Shown here one piece after another: positions 34,301 to 42,442 of a DNA stretch of 64,000 bases. The notes beneath the pieces are model-generated. The model was not told the origin of the DNA and made no database searches. It was given only the letters and a program-made list of their open reading frames with translations. How positions within the stretch are numbered: position 1 is the first letter of the stretch; every line of letters begins with the position of its first letter. The position numbers were made by a program, and so were the translations under genes. Origin of the DNA: Gracilibacillus halotolerans (GTDB lineage Bacteria; Bacillota; Bacilli; Bacillales; Amphibacillaceae); contig NZ_JACHON010000005.1 of the NCBI RefSeq assembly GCF_014206945.1, positions 62,001 to 126,000 on the forward strand, written 5' to 3'.

Positions 34301-37300
34301 CCTTCAAGTGGAGCATTATTATTGTCTATATCGACTTTAATTAGTTCCACAGACTCTGTCGATAATTCATTTTCTGCTGTAATCGTTAATGTTTCTACTT
34401 GGCTTTTATCGATCGTAAATTCGATTGGAGTCGGATTTAAGTCATAACCGAAAGCAGCCTCTGTTTCCACTAACTGATAATTACCTGGTCGTAATTCAAG
34501 CTCAATTTTACCTTCTTCATCAGTAGTTAAGCCCGATTGGAGTACATCGCCTTCTTGATTCTGTAATTCAAAAACTACTCCTTCAAGTGGAGCATTCCCA
34601 TTATCTATGTCCACTTTCAATAGCTCTACCGAACCAGGAATTAACGTATTCTCTACTCTAACAGGTGTCGGCTGTATATCCTCTAAAGTTGCTATTCTAT
34701 CGATTGTAAATTCAACTGGTTGATTATTCGTTTGATAGTGCTCAGGAGCTGAGATTTCCACAAATGAATAATTTCCTGGCTTCAAGTCTGTTACGTGAAT
34801 TTCACCAGTGTCATTTGTCACTAAATTGTCTGCAATTATTTCGCCTGCTTCATCAAGGAGCTGGAATGTTGCGCCTTCTAATCTAGTGGAATCATCTCCA
34901 TCCACTTTCGTTAATAAAACTTCGCCTCTTATTAATTCATTTGTAGCCTCAACCTCAACTAACTGAGTAGCAGCTTCACCCGCTTCTATTTCAAATGGAA
35001 TCGGTGTATCATCCAATTCAAAATATGTCGGTGCTACTTTCTCAATAAATTGATAGCTACCAGGATGAAGATTACCAACGAAAAGTTTCCCATCTTCATC
35101 TGTTTCTAGGCCGCTCCGAACGATGTCACCATCTTCTGTTAGTAAATCAAATTCAGCACCCGCTAAAACTTCGCTATGATTAGCTTGATTGAATTTCGTC
35201 AGTTCTACGGAACCTAGCTTCCAATTTGTAGCTGTTACTTGCTTTATTTCTGTTTGCTTTTCATCGATAGTAAATGTTATCGGCTCTGAGCCTTTCTGGT
35301 ATCCATCAAGTGGTTCCTGCTCAACAAATCGATAGTCTCCAGGCTCTAGCTCATCTCGATAAATTTTACCCTGATTATTAGTTGTTAATTCCTCTATCGT
35401 GTTGTATTCGCCTTCCTCATTTCTATGTTGTAGTTCAAATACAACACCTTCAAGAGGATCGCCTGTACTTCCATCAACTTTTGTTAACTCAATCGCATGG
35501 ATGATTTTCTTATTTTCAATCGTATATTCTGTAGGATCGTCGTTAACCTCCACAGCCATTACATTCTCTATTCCAGTAACATATCCTTCTGGAACTCCTG
35601 TTTCTTTTAATAAATAGTTTCCATACAGTAAATTCTTAAACGTGACGATGCCGTCTTCTCCAGTTGTATACGTACGTAAAGCCGTTTCTCCAGACTCATC
35701 ATATAACGTAAACTCTGCACCAGCTAATGGCTCCTGACTTGCAGCATCGACTTTCAGCACTTGTAAGCTTCCAACTTCACCATCGATACCCCCACCGACA
35801 CCTGCAAGCTCTACATATTGCGTCATGCTAGTATCTGTATCTATACCTTCTGTTTCGTCACCATTAAAGGTCGCATTGTTTCTTACATGACTATCGCCTT
35901 TATATAAAATGTACGTATCGTAATTCAGTATATAGGCGCGACTAATTTGCTCGTCGGTAAATTCTAGGATAAAGGTTTCGACCCCATCTTCATCCTCTAT
36001 AAACTCGAGAGTATAATCCTCGCCTTCTTCCAATAGCTCTCCTTTTTCAATGGAGTTAGGAGAAACCTCTGTCGCAAACAATTGGAATGTATCTTTTAAA
36101 AACGTTTGATTTTCACTCGGTGTATCCGTAATCGTCACATTCGATACCGTTGATTGTGTTCGGTTGATATTAATACCCCAGTGAACAATCCTTGGGTTTG
36201 CGTTATCCTGACTTGCATTTTTATTCGTATATTCTCCACCATGTGTTGGTTCAACAGTATGAGTTAGCTCTATCTCATCCGCATGCTCGGTCTTTACGAT
36301 TGCCGTATTCTCATACATATCTTCAATTAGCTTATTATTCAAGTCCGTTTCATACGTTATGAGATAAGGTGTTGTCACATCTGGGATTAAAACACGAAAA
36401 CCTGCTTCACCATCATCGCTAGTGATTTCCTCTATCTCATATTCTCCATCTTCTAGCGAAAGCTGATCGCCACGCTGATAACCATCGCTACTACCTGTTA
36501 ACTCCATATGATGTACTTGTACGGATTCGATATCAAATGCTTGATTCCCTAGAATAATGTCTTCAACCTCAATATCTCCCAATGTTGCTTTATTGTAATT
36601 AACCCCAATGCTCCATGTAATAATTTTATTAGCTAGGTTATACTCACCATGCTTAAAACCATTATTTTGCGTATACGTATCTGGGGCGAAGGTTGCTGTT
36701 CCCACTTTCGTTCCAGAACCGTTTTGCCCATTTACAATCCATGTGAGCCTCGCATGGTTAGTAAAGCTACCATTTGCAGCAGGTTCTGTTTCATCAAAAT
36801 TGATGTCCGTATGATAAGTAATGACAACTTCTTTTGTTATCTCTTGATGAAACTCTATCGTTAATTCATTATTACTAAACGTAGTTGTAAATTCTGTCCC
36901 ATTCGTCCAATCTTCATTACCATGACGAACCACTACATCTCGTGGCGTAAATCCTTTCGGAAGGGTGTCGAGAATCTCTACACCGTCCATCGTCTTTTCA
37001 TCTGAGTTTAATCGCATTGTCCAGCTAGCGGATTTTTTGTCATAATTCATATCGTTATTAAACGATTTACGAAAAACTCCTTGATTAATCCACTGTGAGC
37101 TTGTTTTATTATTACCGAATTCATCTTCGATTCGATTAGAGATTGTTGCTCCCTCTTCTACCCGCTCATCAGCCGTTGTTTGATAGGTAATCTTGTAGGC
37201 ATGTTCGATTTGCTCGTTAAAAGAGAGTTCGAAGCCATTCTCTGTTTCAATAACATCAAAGTTATCTACTTCTGTACTACTTATCTCATTACCAGTCTCT

Positions 37301-39066
37301 GGATTAATCTCTACCTGTTCTACGATAAATCCTTCTTTTGGTAAACGATCAAAAACTAGCAATTGATTGTCACCAAATGTATCTGTTAGTTTAGCTCTTC
37401 CAGCCTCTATTACCTTTTCATCATAGTTGTATTTTACTTCCCACGTAATCGTTTGGCTCTTAGAATCATAGTCTCCAGCTGATTTTTCTAATGGAGAACC
37501 ACGTTTAACTGAAACAGTGGGTTCGGAAGAGACTGGTCCATAATCATCACCTGTTAACATTGCCTTATTTTTGTATGTTTCTCCTTCGGTATCATGAATT
37601 TCAGTTTCATACACAATACGGTAGGCAGAATTAATGTCTCCAAATAGGATAGAAAAATCATCCTCGAATTCGTAACCTGACAATTCCTCTGACTGTTCAG
37701 CTATACTTCCATCGGCATTCATCGTTAATTCATACACTTTCAAACTTTCAGGTATAATCGAATGGTCGCCTACTGTTAAATCATCTAGCAAAACTGCATT
37801 TTCAATAGACTGTAAATTTTTATTAATATCAACTGTCCATTGAATTCGTGTTGTATTATACGCCCGATCAGCTGGTACCCCTTTTTTATCTATAGCGGAA
37901 GCATTCGGTACGAACTTCACTGGGTATTCAACCGTCTGTTCACCTGAAATAGGAAATGTAATAACATTTTCTGCTGTCCCATTATAGTTCTCGTTAAATT
38001 CTGACCATAACTCAATATATCCACTAATGTCGGAATTTTTTTCAATTTCCTCATTAAATGTTATGACGATTTCCCGATTTCCCGTTACGATATACGTACC
38101 AAACAAGGTACCATCTGGTCTTCGTAATTCTTGTTCCTCCGGATTTGGTAGTACTTTGAAAAATTCTGGAACCTCAATCGTATACGTAGAACCAGCCCCA
38201 TAGGAATGTCCATTTGGAAGTGCAAATGAATATTTAATATCCACTTTAAACTGATTATATGGTCTAGGTAGTTCGATTGGTTCGCCCGGCTCCAATAGTT
38301 TAGAATCTGATTCTCCATCCTCAAATCGTTGTGATAACTCTACCTTAGTAATAAGATTTTCCTCAATCTCTGCTGCTTGAGTTATTATTTTTTGACTAGA
38401 GGCTTCTAACTCTTGTACTACCTCCTCGTTTTGAGGAAGATTTTTGGGTTCACCTTCCAAAGACACCTTGGCAACGTTCTCTGAATCTATTTTTTCATCC
38501 GTTTCTCCATTTACCTCTTGTTTAACATTAGCTTCTACGTTTTCTTCTTGTAAGAAATAGACTGGGATAACCTTTATTCCTTCAATTAAATCAAACGGAA
38601 TGCTTACAGAACTCTGGTCCCCTACTACTTCTTCATCAAAAGCTGCTTCTATTGATAGCTGCCCTCTCGCTTGCTCTCCAGCTACAAAGCGAAGAGTTAC
38701 GCTACCATCTACCCCAACATGAAATGTTCCGACTTCTTTCCCCCCATTACTGAAGAGTGCGCCTTGCTGTTCTTCTTGAATCAACAATGGCGATGACAAT
38801 ACTTTTACATACGTCGATTCCTCTTCAGTAGTCTCTCCAGCTATCTGCCAATCATAAATAATCTGAACACCTGAATCTTTATGGATTGGGCTATCAGGAT
38901 TACCTTCTACGTCGAAAAGGTTGCCTTCTTCATCCGACAATGTTACGTCTAATTCGATGTTGTTTTTTTCGACTGTATCAATAGCCGTAACGTGTAATCC
39001 CATACTAGCAGAGATAGTATGGAGAAGTATGACAAAAATAAATGTCATAATACTAAATTTTCTCAC
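31312..39066 (-). CDS. Giant LPNTA-anchored MSCRAMM-like adhesin with CnaB repeats
   Basis: Surface protein of 2,584 residues. The signal peptide is at 1-30. An acidic N-terminal region leads into about six Ig-like collagen-binding-type domains (about 240-1,090), recognisable by recurring openings such as TRIQWTVDIN, QTITWEVKYN, SASWTMRLN and RIVHWGININ. Fifteen tandem CnaB/SpaA-type domains of about 94 residues follow (about 1,098-2,520), each beginning GSVELxKVD and containing FVET; the Lys and Glu suggest self-formed isopeptide bonds that stiffen the stalk. The end is LPNTA (2,554-2,558), a hydrophobic helix and RRKLN. LPNTA is the motif of class D-type sortases rather than LPxTG. The GTG start has AGGGAGG upstream. 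Its promoter region carries the TGTAKAG repeats. Confidence 0.93.
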   Translation of the reverse strand: MRKFSIMTFIFVILLHTISASMGLHVTAIDTVEKNNIELDVTLSDEEGNLFDVEGNPDSPIHKDSGVQIIYDWQIAGETTEEESTYVKVLSSPLLIQEEQQGALFSNGGKEVGTFHVGVDGSVTLRFVAGEQARGQLSIEAAFDEEVVGDQSSVSIPFDLIEGIKVIPVYFLQEENVEANVKQEVNGETDEKIDSENVAKVSLEGEPKNLPQNEEVVQELEASSQKIITQAAEIEENLITKVELSQRFEDGESDSKLLEPGEPIELPRPYNQFKVDIKYSFALPNGHSYGAGSTYTIEVPEFFKVLPNPEEQELRRPDGTLFGTYIVTGNREIVITFNEEIEKNSDISGYIELWSEFNENYNGTAENVITFPISGEQTVEYPVKFVPNASAIDKKGVPADRAYNTTRIQWTVDINKNLQSIENAVLLDDLTVGDHSIIPESLKVYELTMNADGSIAEQSEELSGYEFEDDFSILFGDINSAYRIVYETEIHDTEGETYKNKAMLTGDDYGPVSSEPTVSVKRGSPLEKSAGDYDSKSQTITWEVKYNYDEKVIEAGRAKLTDTFGDNQLLVFDRLPKEGFIVEQVEINPETGNEISSTEVDNFDVIETENGFELSFNEQIEHAYKITYQTTADERVEEGATISNRIEDEFGNNKTSSQWINQGVFRKSFNNDMNYDKKSASWTMRLNSDEKTMDGVEILDTLPKGFTPRDVVVRHGNEDWTNGTEFTTTFSNNELTIEFHQEITKEVVITYHTDINFDETEPAANGSFTNHARLTWIVNGQNGSGTKVGTATFAPDTYTQNNGFKHGEYNLANKIITWSIGVNYNKATLGDIEVEDIILGNQAFDIESVQVHHMELTGSSDGYQRGDQLSLEDGEYEIEEITSDDGEAGFRVLIPDVTTPYLITYETDLNNKLIEDMYENTAIVKTEHADEIELTHTVEPTHGGEYTNKNASQDNANPRIVHWGININRTQSTVSNVTITDTPSENQTFLKDTFQLFATEVSPNSIEKGELLEEGEDYTLEFIEDEDGVETFILEFTDEQISRAYILNYDTYILYKGDSHVRNNATFNGDETEGIDTDTSMTQYVELAGVGGGIDGEVGSLQVLKVDAASQEPLAGAEFTLYDESGETALRTYTTGEDGIVTFKNLLYGNYLLKETGVPEGYVTGIENVMAVEVNDDPTEYTIENKKIIHAIELTKVDGSTGDPLEGVVFELQHRNEEGEYNTIEELTTNNQGKIYRDELEPGDYRFVEQEPLDGYQKGSEPITFTIDEKQTEIKQVTATNWKLGSVELTKFNQANHSEVLAGAEFDLLTEDGDIVRSGLETDEDGKLFVGNLHPGSYQFIEKVAPTYFELDDTPIPFEIEAGEAATQLVEVEATNELIRGEVLLTKVDGDDSTRLEGATFQLLDEAGEIIADNLVTNDTGEIHVTDLKPGNYSFVEISAPEHYQTNNQPVEFTIDRIATLEDIQPTPVRVENTLIPGSVELLKVDIDNGNAPLEGVVFELQNQEGDVLQSGLTTDEEGKIELELRPGNYQLVETEAAFGYDLNPTPIEFTIDKSQVETLTITAENELSTESVELIKVDIDNNNAPLEGVTFELQDQDGNVLQSDLTTDEEGKIVVSDLKPGNYQFVETEAAFGYDLDTTPILFTIEIGQVGTVIQQVGNELSTGSVELIKVDRDQQEIRLEGAVFDLLDEEGEILQAGLETDEDGRLVIGDLKPGNYYFVETQAPDFYQLDETRIPFAIEKGQETIHTVQAMNELIAGSVELLKMDIDNNHTPLSDAVFELQDGEGNVIQSELVTDEEGKINVSELKPGNYQFIEVVAPFGYDLDATPIPFTIERARTTSDVYTVEVEAENELSTGSVELVKVDIDNERAPLEGVTFELQDRSGNVLQAGLTTDADGRIVVSNLKPGNYQFVETEAAFGYDLDTTPVTFTIEKGQAEILTLSVENELSTGSVELIKVDVDNDNAPLESVTFELQDEDGNVLQAGLTTDEEGRIVVSDLKPGNYQFVETEAAFGYDLDPTPIEFTIEIGQVETVIKQVGNELSTGSVELRKVDRDQQDIPLEGAVFNLLDADGEVLQADLVTDENGRLVVDGLKPGSYYFVETQAPEYYQLDATPIAFTIEKGQEMIFTVRAMNELITGSVELVKVDSDNERAPLADVMFELQDGDGNVLQAGLTTDEEGRIVVSDLKPGNYQFVETEAAFGYDLDATPIGFAIERSKTEADMTTVVLEVENELSTGSVELIKVDVDNDNAPLEGVTFELQDLDGNVLQSDLITDEEGRIVVSDLKPGNYQFVETEAAFGYDLDTTPIEFTIEIGQVETVIKQVGNELSTGSVELRKVDRDQQDIPLEGAVFNLLDADGEILQADLVTDENGRLVVEGLKPGSYYFVETQAPEYYQLDATPIAFTIEKGQEMIFTVTAMNELIRGSVELVKVDSDNHELVLEGAEFELRDDEGNVVLTGLTTDRAGMLIVDDLKPGTYQFVETGAPEGYQLDDTPIFFEIVKGQADAIQLTAENQLLEETVEQEEPTEEQQETSSGHQPTQPVNASKQEDTGTLPNTATSIFNYLVAGIAILLVGIFLYRRKLN
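31804..33520 (-). repeat. Recent 858-bp duplication of a three-CnaB block
   Basis: Sequence from about 31,804 recurs almost base for base 858 bp further (from 32,662), that is 286 codons or three CnaB modules. The DRDQQ-type module pairs near 32,050 and 32,910 differ by only a few bases, while other modules of the same protein differ far more, so this block was duplicated or homogenised recently. Confidence 0.75.
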
Positions 39067-39199
39067 TCTCTCGTATTCCTCCCTTAATTATTTTAGTTCC
39101 CCAAAGAAAAAGACAACGAATTTTCATCATAATGCCTGAAAAAATCTAGCTGTCTACTTTTGGATGACGGTCTATTCTTTGACAAGAACGCTATGGGGT

Positions 39200-39233
39200 A
39201 CATTACTATACAGACCTCTACAAATTCTATACA
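39200..39233 (-). promoter_or_regulatory. Candidate activator-dependent promoter of the adhesin gene (SARP-type repeats)
   Basis: On the minus strand: TGTATAG (39227-39233), 4 bp, TGTAGAG (39216-39222), 10 bp, then the -10-like TAATGT (39200-39205). A third TGTATAG (39206-39212) lies within the 10-bp gap. There is no -35 box; the heptamers take its place. The layout is identical to that before ydaJ and the diguanylate cyclase gene. The start codon is about 130 bp downstream. Confidence 0.6.
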
Positions 39234-39543
39234 AAAATAACGTGTAAACCCTTACAAGGAAAGGGATAGAGACGATTTTGATTACTGAAATTATCGAGGG
39301 TTTTTAATTTAAAATACAAGCTTTTACTTATCTTCAGGTTTCTATTGTTTTTTTTGGAAGGTTTCAAATGGGAAAGGATAAAAACCAGCAGGAAAAATCC
39401 AGCTTATTTATCGAATGATCGAGCAATTCGGGAGGAATTTTATACAATGATAATGATCGAGAGACTGGGGAAAAAGAGAGCATTTTGCAGTGGATAAGGG
39501 GGTGTTAGATTTTTCGTAGGACAGTTATAACTCATCACAAAAC
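39234..39543. other. Spacer between the adhesin promoter and the DinB-like remnant
   Basis: About 310 bp with no open frame supported by a ribosome site and no hairpin of note. A plus-strand TTGACA occurs at 39178 nearby, but no gene follows it. Confidence 0.45.
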
Positions 39544-40051
39544 TTAGGAACTCAATTGATAATACTTATTACATAACAAAAAATGATGTTGTTCATGTAT
39601 TCCTAGTAGATCGATACTTTGAATTAAATTAGGGTGATTCGCTAACGGATCAACAAAACGGATATGACCTGCTATATCATCATCGATATTTTCAACTATC
39701 AATTTTAATAGTTTCGTTTCTTTATCCAATTCTGCCAACATAAACGGAGCTTTCATTGGCTTTTTATTTTTATCTTGATATGCTTCGTAAACATTTGCAC
39801 TTCCGGTCAAATATGTCTTGTTCCTCTGTAACGCAGCAACTGGCTTGGTGATAAGTACATAAATCTTACTTAATCGACGAAACCATTTCATCATTAAATA
39901 AATATAGGTGGTAATATGTTTCACCCCATGACCACTTATTTTCTTTAGGACGCCCCCATTCTTGGCCTGAATATTTACCAAGCTCTTCTTCCTTTTCCTC
40001 TCGCTGTCTATATATCTTCTCAAAGTGTTCTTTCATATGGATACTTTTCAA
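39544..40051 (-). pseudogene. DinB-like protein gene broken by a frameshift
   Basis: Two overlapping minus-strand frames together make one DinB/YfiT-type four-helix protein of about 165 residues. The first (TTG start at 40049-40051 with AAGGAGAG eight bases upstream) covers the N-terminal helix and the WSWGETYYHLYLF segment with the first metal-site His, then stops at 39866. The second frame continues with SKIYVLITKPVAAL through HEQHHFLLCNKYYQ, which holds the last two metal-site His residues. The shift lies near 39,870-39,890 and is equivalent to one extra base or two missing ones. It is either a real pseudogene or an assembly error. DinB-like proteins are often thiol-dependent metalloenzymes; no function is claimed. 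Confidence 0.75.
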
Positions 40052-40252
40052 AAATACATCTCTCCTTCTCTACTTCTATCACATTTTAAAATGAGACCTA
40101 TACTCATTTTGTTATGGTTGCTTATAATAGTTCAAGCCATTCAATGCTTATTTCTATATTATATAAGGTTTTTTGTATCCTTTCTCCCCTATTCGGAACT
40201 AACCTTTTATGTCACGATTATATTTAGTTAGATGGACAGGTGATTTTTGTAT

Positions 40253-40286
40253 TGTATAGTTTTTGTATAGGTATTTAGTTTATAAT
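40253..40286 (+). promoter_or_regulatory. Candidate activator-dependent promoter of the ydaJKLMN operon (SARP-type repeats)
   Basis: TGTATAG (40253-40259), 4 bp, TGTATAG (40264-40270), 10 bp, then a perfect -10 box TATAAT (40281-40286), with no -35 box. The geometry matches the adhesin and diguanylate cyclase promoters base for base in spacing. It leaves a long leader of about 215 nt before ydaJ. Confidence 0.65.
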
Positions 40287-40320
40287 AAATAAGTTAATCA
40301 AATGAAAAATAAGGCAAATG

Positions 40321-40406
40321 GTATAGACATTATTAGCTTGACAGGGCGTTTCGTCCGGGTTACTTTGTCTTACCAGTAGAATACGCAGATAAAAGAATGT
40401 ATATAC
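40321..40406 (+). promoter_or_regulatory. Possible structured RNA leader of the ydaJ operon
   Basis: GTATAGACATT (40321-40331) pairs with AATGTATATAC (40396-40406) over 11 bp with one mismatch and encloses 64 nt. The enclosed part is unusually GC-rich for this region and contains a hairpin GGGCG-TTT-CGTCC. The long closing stem with an inner hairpin looks like a riboswitch or protein-binding leader. It does not match the c-di-GMP-I core that I know (GACGCAAAGC is absent). Class unknown. Confidence 0.35.
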
Positions 40407-40506
40407 AAAAGGTTGAGTTAGCAAACACCTAATAACTAGATGTAATAATTCCTGGTAAGAATATCACCCTTCATTAGACTTATCAGACAATCATGGAGTT
40501 GATAAC

Positions 40507-41595
40507 TTGAAAAAGAAATTATTCATTTTTGTAGCTTTTATAATTATTTTAAGCATTATCTTTGCCATCATCTTAAAATCAAAGACCAATTCACCTGTAA
40601 AGAAAGGCGAATTAATGGCGGAACACTTTATTAAAAATCACCTAACCGAAGAAAATGGACTAATAAAAAACGATTTGCTAGAGGAATCCCACGTCTATTT
40701 ATCTGAATCCATTGGTTTATGGATGACATATTTAGTAGAAAAGAAAGATAAAGCTGAGTTTGATCTTCAAGCTAATCTACTACAAGATTACTTTATGGAA
40801 GATAATTATTTAATTAGTTGGAGATTAATTAATACAGAAAAGGCTAGTTCTAACGCTCTAATAGATGATTTAAGGATTATATCGTCCTTAATAAAAGCAT
40901 CTGAAACTTGGGGGGATTCCAAATATCACAAGCTAGCTATGTCAATCGCGAAAGATGTCTCTCAGTATAACATGGTTAATGATAATTTTATTAATCATGT
41001 AGATATTGAAACGAAATATCAAGGCGACTTTTTAACATTAAGCTATTTAGATCCAGAAGCAATTCGATTTTTACACGAAGAAAAATTAATTACAGAAGAA
41101 CAATATCTAAAAAATCGCGAGATATTAATTCAGGCGCCGATATCTGAACATGGTTTCTTCCCATTAACTTATTATCCGGATAACGACGAGTATGAATTTG
41201 CTACAGAAGTTAATTTAATTGATCAATATTATGTTGGTTATTATCGAGCATTATGGGATGGAGATGTCTCATCTCTAGTACGTTTTACAGAAGAAACTTT
41301 AGAAAAGTACGACAATATCTTGTTCGGGAGATTTTCTGCTGATCATAAAAAGCCTACCGTGGACTATGAAGGTGCTTCGGTTTATGCTTTAGCTATTCTG
41401 ATGTGTTTAGAAGTGGAAGAGTATGATTTGGTACATACCCTCATGGAGAGTATGAAAGGTTTACAAATCTCAGATTCGTACGATGAATACTATGGAGGCT
41501 ATATAGACGTAATTAGTTTGGATACACACGCTTTCGATAATTTATTACCATTACTTGCTGAGAGGAAGGCACTAGATGAAGGAATTAATAAGTGA
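40507..41595 (+). CDS. ydaJ: YdaJ-like exported glycoside hydrolase family 8-like protein
   Basis: Protein of 362 residues with an N-terminal membrane anchor or uncleaved signal (4-24). The rest resembles family 8 (cellulase D) alpha/alpha-barrel hydrolases: ESIGLWMTYLVEKKD near the start corresponds to the catalytic Glu region, and DDLRIISSLIKASETWGDSK to the helix with the second acid. In Bacillus subtilis the homologous ydaJ heads the ydaJKLMN exopolysaccharide operon, and here the next four genes follow in the same order. It probably trims or releases the nascent polysaccharide, as BcsZ does for cellulose. The start is TTG, with GGAG eight bases upstream. The end overlaps ydaK by 20 bp. 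Confidence 0.85.
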   Translation: MKKKLFIFVAFIIILSIIFAIILKSKTNSPVKKGELMAEHFIKNHLTEENGLIKNDLLEESHVYLSESIGLWMTYLVEKKDKAEFDLQANLLQDYFMEDNYLISWRLINTEKASSNALIDDLRIISSLIKASETWGDSKYHKLAMSIAKDVSQYNMVNDNFINHVDIETKYQGDFLTLSYLDPEAIRFLHEEKLITEEQYLKNREILIQAPISEHGFFPLTYYPDNDEYEFATEVNLIDQYYVGYYRALWDGDVSSLVRFTEETLEKYDNILFGRFSADHKKPTVDYEGASVYALAILMCLEVEEYDLVHTLMESMKGLQISDSYDEYYGGYIDVISLDTHAFDNLLPLLAERKALDEGINK

Positions 41596-42442
41596 AGATA
41601 AAGTTTTCCTATCTAAAATGTTATTATTCATCCTTATTTATCTCTTCATGTTTTCCTCTCTATGGTCACATGATGAGGTTGGAAAATTATTATTTATTAT
41701 GTTTGTTATTATTTCTAGTATTTCAATAATGTTTGGTATTTTACCTAGTTTGATTATTAGTTTACTTTTTCTATTTGTCATTGGTTCTGCACTCTTATAT
41801 CTAACTTTACAATCAACAAACACAACCTTGCTGTCAACTAGTTTTATATCAATGCAAAACTTTGTTATTTATGGGATTGGATTACTTATTACAAATCTAC
41901 TAGGTGGAACCATTCAACAACAAATAACAAAAATCATACTTGAAAGAAATCAGTTAAAACAAGAAGTGGAACAGTTCGTTGCTATTGACCCTGATACTTT
42001 TTTTGATAATGCAAAAAGGTTGGAAATGGAAGTACAGACTGAGATGAAACGTATCAACCGACATAATGGGCTTTTTTCTATATTATTTTTAGAGTTAGAT
42101 TACTATAAAGAATTTCTTAAAGCATATGGTCATAAAGAAATGGAACATCTGCTTCGAACGATTGGAGAGAAGTCGAGTAATATTCTTCGTTTTTCCGATA
42201 AAAAGTTCAGATATACAGATAACAAATTCGCCTTCTTATTAATTGAAACGAGTGAAGATAAAGTGGAAATTGTTGCAGAAAAGCTAGCTAATAGTCTTCA
42301 AACACACACCTTACTAAATGGTAAAAAGGTAACATTAGAATTCCATATAAGTTATGAAGAATATAATAGCGAGATGAAAAACATCGATTACTTAGATTTT
42401 ATTCAAAGTGTAGAAAGAGAGACTGTTTTTTATGATTTATAG
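41576..42442 (+). CDS. ydaK: YdaK-like membrane c-di-GMP receptor with degenerate GGDEF domain
   Basis: Protein of 288 residues with about four membrane helices (12-105), a coiled linker and a GGDEF-fold domain (about 135-285). The active-site motif is lost (TDNKF at 214-218 in place of GGDEF), but the inhibitory I-site RxxD is kept as Arg205-Asp208, exactly five residues before the motif. It should therefore bind c-di-GMP without making it and switch on the polysaccharide synthase encoded next to it, as described for B. subtilis YdaK. GGAAGG lies six bases before the ATG, inside the end of ydaJ. The downstream gene overlaps it by 11 bp. Confidence 0.92.
   Translation: MKELISEDKVFLSKMLLFILIYLFMFSSLWSHDEVGKLLFIMFVIISSISIMFGILPSLIISLLFLFVIGSALLYLTLQSTNTTLLSTSFISMQNFVIYGIGLLITNLLGGTIQQQITKIILERNQLKQEVEQFVAIDPDTFFDNAKRLEMEVQTEMKRINRHNGLFSILFLELDYYKEFLKAYGHKEMEHLLRTIGEKSSNILRFSDKKFRYTDNKFAFLLIETSEDKVEIVAEKLANSLQTHTLLNGKKVTLEFHISYEEYNSEMKNIDYLDFIQSVERETVFYDL

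Noticed and set aside
39178-39209. Plus-strand TTGACA followed by TACTAT
   Set aside because: The spacer is 19 bp and no plus-strand gene follows; the sequence is instead part of the minus-strand adhesin promoter region.
40287-40506. Known c-di-GMP riboswitch in the ydaJ leader
   Set aside because: The functional context fits, but the conserved core expected of class I (GACGCAAAGC and the GAAA tetraloop receptor) is not there; only an unassigned structured leader is reported.
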